Shown: positions 43,915-52,596 of the stretch, piece after piece
Numbering within the stretch: position 1 is the first letter of the stretch
Layout of the letters: every line of letters begins with the position of its first letter
Source: Candidatus Hydrogenedentota bacterium
Lineage (GTDB): Bacteria; Hydrogenedentota; Hydrogenedentia; Hydrogenedentales; SLHB01
DNA length: 64,000 bases
NCBI GenBank assembly: GCA_019695095.1
Contig: JAIBAQ010000009.1
Span: 1-64,000, forward strand
Reading direction: 5' to 3'
Notes under the pieces: generated by a model
The model's input: only the letters and a program-made list of their open reading frames with translations
What the model was told of the DNA's origin: nothing
The model's database searches: none
Translations under genes and position numbers: made by a program

Positions 43915-46194
43915 CTACGATTTGTCGCGGACAAAGAAGATTCGGTCGACATAGACCGCATCTATGGCGTCGGGGTTGTTCAACGGCGCTACCCAAACGT
44001 ATACGTCCGTGGTGAACGTGTGCGTACCCAGATCCACGGTGCAATAGCCTTTGGCTGCGTCATCGGCCGCTACTGTGCGTTGCGCCAGCGCGGTCTTGCC
44101 TGCATTATCGTAAATGCCCACGACCAGTGCCCCGCCCGTCGCTCCGGCTCTGACGTCGCACCGTACGACGACATAAGCGTGCGCTTTCCCGAGGTCTACA
44201 ACTTCAGGTTCGACAGGATATTGGACAGCCCACTGCGTGTGATTGGAGGGCATGCGAGCCGTTCGGCCATCCGAAGCCGAGGGATCGTCCGCAATGTTCG
44301 CCCACTCGCCCGGATTGGCAAGGCGAAACTGATTGTCTTGAACGTCGATGAAATCGGCAGGGTCCAGTCCCTTGCACAATTCCGGAAGTATCCCGGCCGG
44401 GCGATACCGGTCATGCAGCAGCTCCTCGTAGTGCGAGAACGGACCGCCTTCGCTGTAGCTGCCCGCATCGAAGAGGTGCGCCCGCGCAATGTATTGCTCG
44501 AGCAACTCTTCGGGTTTCTCGGGGCCACGGAACGGCTTGTCTTCCCGCATGGCCATGCGCTTAAGAGGACGGTAATTCATGAGCCACGTGTGATCGAGCG
44601 GCATACGGGCGCGCTGAACGCGCGCCAGCAACTCGGGGTTGCCTGCCACGCGCTTCTCTGCTTCGTTGAACAGTTCGGTTGCCTGGTTGATGTCATCGAG
44701 ACCAAACCACTCGGAGGTGTTGTGCATGTAACAACGCAAATACGTGCCATTGCGCTCGACCGCATTGTGGATGAGATCAATGTATTGCTGGACGGGTTCG
44801 GCGGCGGGGCCGTAGTAACCACTCAAAAACTCGGCAATCAATGCTTTGTCATCACGCGAAGGGTCCCACATCAGGTGCGCGAAGAGCCAAGCGCGGAGTT
44901 CGGGGAAGTCGCTGATAGAACAGCCCGCATCGCCCTGCTCGAACAAGCCCACGGCCTTGTGCTCGACAAAATAGCGGATGTTGGGAGCAAGTACGCGTAA
45001 ATTGGGATGGGGAAGGAGGTAGTTGGAGAAGTTCGTCACATAGTCCCACACATAGAGCTGGTGGGCGATACCGCTCCAATCGCGCATGTCTTTCTGAAAC
45101 GATTCGTTCTGGGGACCCGTTCCCAGCGGCTGCGAGAAGGAGCATTCGATCGAACAGAGCCGGATCAGCACGTTCTTGCGAGGCCGGGCGGTTTTTGGCG
45201 CTTGCCGGGTGTAGCTGTACGCGAGTGTCTCGATAAGCGCGTCGGGGAACTCTTTCTCGATTTCCTCGGCAACGGCGTTTACAAAGTGAATGACAGGACC
45301 CGATGCCGCGCCTTCCGCGTCTTGAAGGGCCTGGCACTTGGCGCATTGGCAGGGGCCGTGGCAGTCGTTCTGGCTAATGGAGATAATGCCGGAAGTTGGG
45401 TCTTTGCGAATCCATTCGAGCGCGTTCTTGACGAATTCAGCTCTCATTTCCTCATTGGTGAGACAGAGCTGGGCGTTCTCGGTGGTGCGTTTGCCGCCAA
45501 TTTCGCTGTACCACTCGGGGTGCGCCTCGAAATACTTCTCCGGCGGCAGGATCTGGTAGAAGGTGTGGCACCATCCAAGGATGGAATAGTGGCCGCCATA
45601 TTCGGGCGTTATCTGCTCGAAGTGCCCGTTGCACTTGCTACGCGCGGCATAGACGCCGTCAAACGCGCCTCGATAGAAGGCTTCGCGGCAACGTAGTTTG
45701 GGCACGTAGACGAGGTCGAGGGCGGGAATCTCCAAGTCCGGCTTCTTTGGAGTGTAGCTTTCGTAAGAAGTCCACCAGCGGCAGCCCACGGTGTCTTCAA
45801 GGAACGTGTAGACAGCGTAAAGCGTGCCGCGCGGTTTGTCGCCAGCGAGATAGAGCGATTCGCCGGCCGTCTTGATGAAGATCCCGTCGTGCTTCAGTGA
45901 TTCGAGGTCGAAGTTAGGAAAGGCTTCCCGGAAAAGCTGTCCGGGGCCGACGACGATACGCTTGGTTCCGGCCGCTTCAGGTGTACCCTCGACGGCGATG
46001 GGCAGCGTGCATCCCGTGACTTGTGCCAAGTGGCTCTGCAATTCCGTTGCAGCCGTCGATTCGGATGGTATCGTGTCCGCGGGGACAACGATGGTGTAGG
46101 CGGATTGGCCGTTGGTGGCGATGGGCAGTCCGGCAGCATTTGCGGACAAGATCGTAAGGGCGGCGAAGACGCTGACCGATAATACAGTACGCAT
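43915..46194 (-). CDS. Exported DUF4838 glycosidase-like protein
   Basis: 759 residues with a signal peptide (TVLSVSVFAALTILSANAAG). The N-terminal GH67N/GH20-N-like domain is followed by a TIM-barrel-like DUF4838 core. VGCRWWTSYESYTPKKPDLEIP, GGHYSILGWCHTFYQILPPEKYFEAHPEWY (shown in part), ISISQNDCHGPCQCAKCQ and LCSIECSFSQPL are typical of this Bacteroides/Planctomycetes family. The C-terminal segment resembles a carbohydrate-binding module. Likely acts on uronic-acid- or GlcNAc-containing glycans; no activity proven for most members. ATG 46194 has GGAG eight bases upstream. Confidence 0.85.
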   Translation of the reverse strand: MRTVLSVSVFAALTILSANAAGLPIATNGQSAYTIVVPADTIPSESTAATELQSHLAQVTGCTLPIAVEGTPEAAGTKRIVVGPGQLFREAFPNFDLESLKHDGIFIKTAGESLYLAGDKPRGTLYAVYTFLEDTVGCRWWTSYESYTPKKPDLEIPALDLVYVPKLRCREAFYRGAFDGVYAARSKCNGHFEQITPEYGGHYSILGWCHTFYQILPPEKYFEAHPEWYSEIGGKRTTENAQLCLTNEEMRAEFVKNALEWIRKDPTSGIISISQNDCHGPCQCAKCQALQDAEGAASGPVIHFVNAVAEEIEKEFPDALIETLAYSYTRQAPKTARPRKNVLIRLCSIECSFSQPLGTGPQNESFQKDMRDWSGIAHQLYVWDYVTNFSNYLLPHPNLRVLAPNIRYFVEHKAVGLFEQGDAGCSISDFPELRAWLFAHLMWDPSRDDKALIAEFLSGYYGPAAEPVQQYIDLIHNAVERNGTYLRCYMHNTSEWFGLDDINQATELFNEAEKRVAGNPELLARVQRARMPLDHTWLMNYRPLKRMAMREDKPFRGPEKPEELLEQYIARAHLFDAGSYSEGGPFSHYEELLHDRYRPAGILPELCKGLDPADFIDVQDNQFRLANPGEWANIADDPSASDGRTARMPSNHTQWAVQYPVEPEVVDLGKAHAYVVVRCDVRAGATGGALVVGIYDNAGKTALAQRTVAADDAAKGYCTVDLGTHTFTTDVYVWVAPLNNPDAIDAVYVDRIFFVRDKS

Positions 46195-46420
46195 GGACCG
46201 TGCTCCACGTTGCGGAAGTTGTTGGATCCCCCCATGCGCGCATAGTAAAGGCGGGGGCACTCCATTTCAAAGGGCTCTGCTCAAGGCGATGTGTCGCATA
46301 CATCCTACAGAGTGAATATGCGGCGCTTTTGCGGTTCAGGTTGAGGCGGAATTCGCGTAGAATGAAGCGTCTGACCTGGATCGTCCGGTCGGCGCCAATT
46401 GCTCTTCAAGGGGACTCGCC

Positions 46421-47806
46421 ATGAAACGCTTCGGGACTATCTTCACACTCTGCATTATCTTGGCTATCGCCGGTTGCGGTAAATCGGCTCCGGTAGCTGC
46501 ACCTGACGGTGCTGTAACGAAGGGGACACCCGAACAGACTTCGCCGCCGGCTCCCGCCGCGGAACCTGCATCCCCGCCAGCGCAAGCGAACGTCAACACC
46601 TCGCAGACGGCGGCCAAGACCGAAGCGGCATTGAGCGCGGAACCGGCCGCCGAACGCACCTTGCCCGCCGGGCATTGGCTGGAAGGAACGAGCAAAGAAC
46701 TTGACATGCTCGACGCGATAATTGCCCCGGCCGCGCCACGAAAGTTGCTGGCCGAATCCGGACCAGCCTACCTGGAACAGATTGGCCTGGCGCGCGTGCT
46801 GCATTTGAAGGGCACCCATTACGAAATGGGGAAGCAGCACGGGACGTTGATGAAAGAGGAGATTCTAGCTGCTGCAAATCTGATTAAGACGATTGGCGCG
46901 TTTGAGTGGAAAGAAAACTACCAAGTGAGCATCCGCGAGGCATGGACGCGGACCAGCCCGTTCATTCCCGACAAGTACAAGGACGAAATTCGTGGGATGG
47001 CCGAAGCGATCGGGTTGACGGAAGAAGACGTGCAGAACTTCACAATCTTTCCCGAATTGTTCCATTGCAGCGGCTTTGCCGTGTGGGGCAAGGCGACCGA
47101 GGATGGTTCCTTGCTTCATGGGCGCGTCCTGGACTACATGCGCGATGCGGGTCTCGACAAGTGGGCTTTGGTCATCATCCAAGAACCCGAAGGAGCTAAT
47201 GCGTTTGTGAATGTCGGGTATTCGGGCACAATCGGCAGCGTGACCGGGATGAACATGCAGCACGTGGCCATTGGTGAGATGGGCGGAAGAGGCGAAGGTC
47301 AATGGGACGGAATGCCCATGACGTTGCTGCTGCGCGAATGCCTGGAATCGGCGAACACGCTGGACGACGCGCAACGCATCATGTCCGAGAGCAAGCGCAC
47401 GTGCGAGTACTACTACGTCATCAGCGATTCGAAAGCCAACAACGGGCGCGGCGACGCGGTCGGTGTGGCGGCAACGCCGGAGCAAATCCAGTTCATCCAT
47501 GCCAACGAGTTCAACGAACGGTTGCCAAGGCCGGTTGAAGACGCGGTTCTGTTGTCCGCAGACGACCGCTACAACTGTCTCGCGGACCGCGTCCAGAAGA
47601 TGTACGGCAAGATAAATCCTCAAGTCGGAATGGATATCATGGCGCGGGGCGTGGCAATGAAGAGCAACATGCACAACGCTCTGTTTAAGCCTGCAACGTT
47701 GGAGATGTGGGTAGCCAACTCGACGGTGAAAGAACCGGCCTGCAACTTGCCGTACACGTACTTCAACCTGAAGGAACTACAGGAACAGCGCCCCTCAGCG
47801 CAATAG
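46421..47806 (+). CDS. Lipoprotein of the C45 acyltransferase/phospholipase B-like family
   Basis: 461 residues. Lipobox LAIAGC (Cys19) then an Ala/Pro-rich linker of about 60 residues. The enzymatic domain opens LARVLHLKGTHYEMGKQHG, and Cys216 in FHCSGFAVWG is the expected Ntn nucleophile produced by autoproteolysis; SLLHGRVLDYMRD follows and AIGEMGGRGEGQWDGMPM is conserved. The family (isopenicillin N acyltransferase-like) cleaves amide bonds of N-acyl compounds. It is a periplasmic or surface-anchored form. Substrate unknown. Start ATG 46421. Confidence 0.88.
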   Translation: MKRFGTIFTLCIILAIAGCGKSAPVAAPDGAVTKGTPEQTSPPAPAAEPASPPAQANVNTSQTAAKTEAALSAEPAAERTLPAGHWLEGTSKELDMLDAIIAPAAPRKLLAESGPAYLEQIGLARVLHLKGTHYEMGKQHGTLMKEEILAAANLIKTIGAFEWKENYQVSIREAWTRTSPFIPDKYKDEIRGMAEAIGLTEEDVQNFTIFPELFHCSGFAVWGKATEDGSLLHGRVLDYMRDAGLDKWALVIIQEPEGANAFVNVGYSGTIGSVTGMNMQHVAIGEMGGRGEGQWDGMPMTLLLRECLESANTLDDAQRIMSESKRTCEYYYVISDSKANNGRGDAVGVAATPEQIQFIHANEFNERLPRPVEDAVLLSADDRYNCLADRVQKMYGKINPQVGMDIMARGVAMKSNMHNALFKPATLEMWVANSTVKEPACNLPYTYFNLKELQEQRPSAQ

Positions 47807-48025
47807 CGATATTCCGAAGTGTTGTGAGGACACGCACTCGAATCGGATGCCTTGTCCTGTGGCACTGCCGTCCCCAGGACGAGAGCGATCCCGTGCTGTT
47901 TGCGGCATGACTGGTTTGCGGTGGTTCCAATCCCGTTAGCTTTCAAAAGACGGCGGGTTGCGGGTTTGGGGCAGGGTCACTACGATAGAGCGAATGGGCG
48001 AATAGCGCTCCGGGGGGTACGACGC

Positions 48026-49999
48026 ATGGCGAACCAGAATCGACTAGCTCTTATAACCTTGGCGTGCATTGCGGCGCTCTCGCTGAATGCGTATGCCGAC
48101 TCGGCGAAACTGAGCGCTCTCGATTTATCCAAGATGCGGCAAGGCTGGGGCGAACCGCAGGTGAACCAATCCCTCATGGGTGGGACGCTTTCGATTGCGG
48201 GGAAGAAGTTCACGCACGGTGTGGCCACGCATGCTACCAGTGCGCTGTGGGTGGATCTCGGCGGATCTGCCAAGGAATTCACCGCATTTGTGGGCGTGGA
48301 CGACACGGCCATTCGCGGTAAAGCATCGGTAGAGTTTGTGGTGATTGGTGATGGTAAACGGCTGTTCAAGTCGGGCGTCATGCATCAAGGGGAAGCGGCA
48401 AAAGAGGTCCGTGTCGACCTGCGCGGGATGAAGACACTGTTGCTTCTCGTGAACGACACGGGCGACGGAATCAATCACGATCATGCCGACTGGGCGGAAG
48501 CGCAATTCAAGTACGACAAGCGGGCGCCTGAATCCGTTGCGGCTCCGTCTGAGGAAAAGGTGATTCTAACGCCGAAACCCGGTCCGGAACCTCGGATAAA
48601 TGGACCAAAGGTATACGGATGCCGTCCCGGGCATCCCTTCATTTACCGCATACCCACGACGGGCGAACGGCCCATGGAATTTGCGTGCGAGAACCTTCCC
48701 GCCTCGCTCACGTTGAACGCGCAATCGGGCATCGTGACCGGAATCGTGCCGGATGCTGGCGAGTACGCGGTGACACTGCGCGCGAAGAACACGCACGGCG
48801 AGGCATCGCGCACATTCAAGATTGTTGCGGGCGACACGTTGGCGCTGACTCCGCCGATGGGCTGGAATCATTGGTACGCGCACTACAACCGCATCACCGA
48901 TGCAATGATGCGCGAGGCCGCGGATATTATGGTGTCAAGCGGGATGGCGGACGTGGGATACCAGTTCGTGAGCATCGACGACTGCTGGATGAACGCAGAC
49001 AAGCATGACGATCCCATGCGCGTGGGGCCCGCGCGCGACGCAAACGGGAACGTGCTACCCAATAAACATTTCCCCGACATGAAGGCGTTGACGGACTATA
49101 TCCACGCGAAGGGGTTGAAGGCAGGCATCTATATTTCGCCGGGACCGCGCACGTGTGCGGGGTTCACGGGGAGCCTGGGCTACGAAGCGCAAGACGCCCA
49201 GCAGTTCTCGGACTGGGGATTCGATTTGCTCAAGTATGATTTATGTTCGTACGGCGACGTTATCGGTAAGACCGTTACCGTAGAGGCGCTGAAGGTTCCC
49301 TACCAATTGATGGGCGACTTGTTGAAAGCGCAAGATCGCGATATCCAGATGAACCTGTGCGAATACGGTTTGGGAGACGTATGGGAATGGGGCGCGGAAG
49401 TGGGCGGGCAATCGTGGCGCACGAGCGGCGACCTCGGATTCGAACTGAACCGAATCTTCGAAGTGGCGCTGGAGAATGCCAAGCACGCCGAGTTCTCGCG
49501 ACCGGGAAGCTGGAACGATCCTGACTATATTCAGATTGGGTACATTGGCGACGCACGCACAAACGGAAATCCGAAGCCGTGCGACCTCACGCCCAACGAA
49601 CAATACGCGTTCATATCGCTGTGGAGTCTCATGGCGTCGCCGTTGTTTTACAGCGGAGATATGTCGAAGCTCGACGAGTTTACGATCAACGTGCTGTGCA
49701 ATCCCGAAGTCATCGATATCGACCAAGACCCACTAGGCCAGTGCGCGCGGGTTGTTCCGCTGGACGAGGACTCTTTCGTGATGGTGAAGGATCTTGAGGA
49801 TGGGTCGAAGGCGGTAGGTTTCTTCAATCGGGGCGAATTTGAAGCGCGCTTGTCGGTGGAGTGGAAAACCCTTGGGATTACCGGCTCGCAGAGACTGCGT
49901 GATGTGTGGCGCCAGAAGGACCTGGGCGACGCGACGGAGAAGTTCGATGCCACAATCGGGCGGCACGGTGTGGTGCTGCTGAAAGTGACGAAGAAGTAG
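48026..49999 (+). CDS. Exported GH27-type alpha-galactosidase with N-terminal NPCBM domain
   Basis: 657 residues. Signal peptide (LALITLACIAALSLNAYA), then an NPCBM-like galactose-binding domain (about 25-160; FTHGVATHATSALWVDLGG and VVLLVNDTG-type motifs), a He_PIG Ig-like domain, and a GH27 barrel with TPPMGWNHWYAHYN, SIDDCWM, the nucleophile Asp in DLLKYDLCSYG, and WRTSGDLGFE for the acid/base region. Releases alpha-linked galactose. ATG 48026 is preceded by GGGGGG. Its Sec signal and neighbours point to plant or algal galactan/galactomannan use. Confidence 0.9.
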   Translation: MANQNRLALITLACIAALSLNAYADSAKLSALDLSKMRQGWGEPQVNQSLMGGTLSIAGKKFTHGVATHATSALWVDLGGSAKEFTAFVGVDDTAIRGKASVEFVVIGDGKRLFKSGVMHQGEAAKEVRVDLRGMKTLLLLVNDTGDGINHDHADWAEAQFKYDKRAPESVAAPSEEKVILTPKPGPEPRINGPKVYGCRPGHPFIYRIPTTGERPMEFACENLPASLTLNAQSGIVTGIVPDAGEYAVTLRAKNTHGEASRTFKIVAGDTLALTPPMGWNHWYAHYNRITDAMMREAADIMVSSGMADVGYQFVSIDDCWMNADKHDDPMRVGPARDANGNVLPNKHFPDMKALTDYIHAKGLKAGIYISPGPRTCAGFTGSLGYEAQDAQQFSDWGFDLLKYDLCSYGDVIGKTVTVEALKVPYQLMGDLLKAQDRDIQMNLCEYGLGDVWEWGAEVGGQSWRTSGDLGFELNRIFEVALENAKHAEFSRPGSWNDPDYIQIGYIGDARTNGNPKPCDLTPNEQYAFISLWSLMASPLFYSGDMSKLDEFTINVLCNPEVIDIDQDPLGQCARVVPLDEDSFVMVKDLEDGSKAVGFFNRGEFEARLSVEWKTLGITGSQRLRDVWRQKDLGDATEKFDATIGRHGVVLLKVTKK

Positions 50000-50050
50000 G
50001 CAGAACGCTGTGAGGGGTGTATCGGAAGTCGTGACCCCGCCAGAAACGGC

Positions 50051-50085
50051 ATTTCAAATTTGAAATTTCAGATCTGAGATCTGAA
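50051..50085. repeat. Two adjacent AT-rich palindromes
   Basis: ATTTCAAATTTGAAAT (50051-50066) is a perfect palindrome; TTCAGATC-TGA-GATCTGAA (50067-50085) is an immediately adjacent perfect inverted repeat. A related TTGAGA/TCTCAA-bearing stretch occurs at 14840-14880. They look like short intergenic repeats. Confidence 0.6.
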
Positions 50086-50216
50086 TTCTAGTCGCTGAAG
50101 TCGTCTTATTAATCAAGTGAGCAGCCAAATACCTCCTGCGGAAGCCATATGAAGACGGCAATGAACTTCGCAGAAGCGAGTGAAGGCGGGACGGTTCGGG
50201 TGAGAGGAAATCAGAC

Positions 50217-52547
50217 ATGCAAGAATCCGAGAGTGGCAAGCTGTTTGGAACGCAGACGTGGTATCTCATGGGCGCGGCGTTCTTCCTGGTCCTCTCGCTT
50301 GTCTCGCCATCTGCGGGCGCAGAAGCGGCAGTTCCATATTCGGAAGCGCTCCGCAGTGCGGCAATCACGCTCGACTCGTTGCAGAGTCCAATCAACGATG
50401 CGCTTATCATCGGCAACGGCGACGTTAACGCGCTTGTGTTCGCCGATAAGGACGACTTGGTCATTCGCATCACCAAGAACGACGTGTGGGATGCGCGACT
50501 CGACTCCCCGCTCGACCCGCCCTTGCCAACGCTGAAACGGTTGTTGGAGCTAAAGGACCGCGATTGGAAGTCCGATGACCGAATCTTGCCCGAAGGCAGC
50601 GAATGGAAGGGGCCTGACTCGTATCATGCGCACGCGTATCCATGCCCGAGGGCGTGCGGTGTGTTGCGTGTGAAAGGGGCGGCGCGCGGAAAGTACACGG
50701 CTACGCTGTCTATCGATACCGCCACCATAGAAGTACGCGGCGACCACGGCGCGTACCGCATCTACGTTCCTGCGGGACTCAACGCGATCTTGGTGGAAGT
50801 CACGGATGGCGATTCCTCCTTGACGGTAGAGCTAGAGCCGATTCACTCAGATGACATACCTGAACCCGAGACAGACCGCGGTGTAGACGAGCAATTGGTA
50901 AAGCAGGTCTTGCCCGGCGACGAGGACTGGCCCGGGATGAAGTTTGCCGTCGCCGCGAAGACAGACGGCGGGAAGTGCGCGGCGGTCGCCGTGTGCACAT
51001 CGCTCGAAGCGGGCGAATATCTGGCTGCGGCGAAGCAGACTACGGTGATTGCGCTTTCCGGACGAGAATCGCTGCTGAAGAGCCATAAGGAGATGTGGGC
51101 CAAGTTTTGGAGCCGCAGCGGCATTGAACTGCCGGACGCGCTGCTGCAATCGGTGTGGTACCGCAACCTGTACTTCTTGCGATGCGTGTCGAAACCGGGC
51201 GTCGTAAGTACGGGGCTGTTTGCGGGACTTCTTAACGACAAGCCGGAATGGCACGGCGACTATCACACCAATTACAACATTCAGCAGACGTATTGGGGAA
51301 CATTCGCTGCAAATCAATGCGACTTGGCGGAACCGTATGACCGGCTGATGACGGAGTATTTGCCGCGCGCGCGTTGGCTGGCGCGACAGATCTTCGACAT
51401 GGAAGGCGCCTACTTTCCGCATGTGCTGTTTGCGTATGAGCCTCCGGACCCTACACTGTGCAAATCGCCGGTCGGACGGCAATATATCCATCACGTGTGG
51501 GGTATGACGCAGGGCGTAAATGGATTCAGTGTGCAGCCGATTTGGTGGCACTACAAGTATGACCCGAGCCGCGCGTTTCTGGAGACGAAGGCCTATCCCG
51601 CGGTACGCGATGTGGCCGACTTTCAAGCAGCGTTTGTGGAGCAGTGCGAGCGTGTTGGTGACAAGGCCGTACTTGCTCCATCGGTTTCACCGGAACACTG
51701 GGGCTGGACGAAACACTTCGAGAAGAATCGTGATTGCGCCTTCGACATAGCGATGTACCGGTATATCTTCGATGCGGCCGTTGAAGGCGCGACGACATTG
51801 AACTGCGACGCGAATCGTGTCGAACGTTGGAAGAAGGCAAAGGCTCTCTTGCCCGACTATCCGCAAAGCGCGCAGGAGCCGCGCGTGGTTGTGGATGTGG
51901 CAGGCGCGGCTCCCACCGAATACAACATCCCGGTGCCCACAACACCGGTGTTCCCGTGCGATGTGGTGACTTGGGAGTCGCCGAAAATGGATCAGGATTT
52001 GTTCCGCACAACGCTGGCCAACCTGAAACACAACGGCAACAATGCGCCCATTATGCTGGCGGCGGCGCGCGCGCGGTTAAGCACACCTGACGCGTACGAT
52101 TTCCTTCGGAACGAACTTCAACAGCGAGCCCGGCGCAATGGCACACTGTCTTTCAACACGATTCAGAGCGGGCACAAGTTCAATGACTTCGGGCATTACA
52201 CGGAGATGTTTGGCGCAGTACTGCCAGTCTCCGAACTGTTGATTCAGAGCGCTGGCGGCACGATTCGCCTATTTCCGGCGTGGCCCAAGGATAAGGATGC
52301 TGCGTTCGCGACACTGCGGACAGAAGGCGGCTTCCTCGTGTCAGCGGAATTTCGCGCTGGCCGGGTAACCAACGTGCGCACTGAGAGCACCGCAGGCGGT
52401 GACTTGAAGATGCTATCTCCGTGGGAAAAGGGCGAAGTCAGCAGCGACAGCGGCACAACGTGGAGCGTTTTGACTCTCGACAGCGCGGGCGTGATGCGAA
52501 TGCCCACGAAACCGGGAGACGTGCTGCTGCTACGGCCGATCGGCTGA
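50217..52547 (+). CDS. Exported GH95-like glycoside hydrolase
   Basis: 776 residues. Signal segment YLMGAAFFLVLSLVSPSAGAEA; the following beta-sandwich opens INDALIIGNGDVNALVFADKDD, typical of GH95-like proteins. The (alpha/alpha)6 barrel carries YRNLYFLRCVSK, WHGDYHTNYNIQQTYWGTF, VSPEHWGW and a late GHYTEMFGAVLPVSELLIQS followed by IRLFPAWP. GH95 enzymes are alpha-L-fucosidases and galactosidases; the exact activity here is not known. A second start at residue 17 (MGAAF) is possible. Confidence 0.85.
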   Translation: MQESESGKLFGTQTWYLMGAAFFLVLSLVSPSAGAEAAVPYSEALRSAAITLDSLQSPINDALIIGNGDVNALVFADKDDLVIRITKNDVWDARLDSPLDPPLPTLKRLLELKDRDWKSDDRILPEGSEWKGPDSYHAHAYPCPRACGVLRVKGAARGKYTATLSIDTATIEVRGDHGAYRIYVPAGLNAILVEVTDGDSSLTVELEPIHSDDIPEPETDRGVDEQLVKQVLPGDEDWPGMKFAVAAKTDGGKCAAVAVCTSLEAGEYLAAAKQTTVIALSGRESLLKSHKEMWAKFWSRSGIELPDALLQSVWYRNLYFLRCVSKPGVVSTGLFAGLLNDKPEWHGDYHTNYNIQQTYWGTFAANQCDLAEPYDRLMTEYLPRARWLARQIFDMEGAYFPHVLFAYEPPDPTLCKSPVGRQYIHHVWGMTQGVNGFSVQPIWWHYKYDPSRAFLETKAYPAVRDVADFQAAFVEQCERVGDKAVLAPSVSPEHWGWTKHFEKNRDCAFDIAMYRYIFDAAVEGATTLNCDANRVERWKKAKALLPDYPQSAQEPRVVVDVAGAAPTEYNIPVPTTPVFPCDVVTWESPKMDQDLFRTTLANLKHNGNNAPIMLAAARARLSTPDAYDFLRNELQQRARRNGTLSFNTIQSGHKFNDFGHYTEMFGAVLPVSELLIQSAGGTIRLFPAWPKDKDAAFATLRTEGGFLVSAEFRAGRVTNVRTESTAGGDLKMLSPWEKGEVSSDSGTTWSVLTLDSAGVMRMPTKPGDVLLLRPIG

Positions 52548-52596
52548 GGCGCACAACAGCAGGGTTTAGCGTTTTCCAGATCCGCCAGTCTGAATT

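Noticed and set aside
44020-45000. 326-codon plus-strand frame
   Set aside because: Antisense to DUF4838; no motif.
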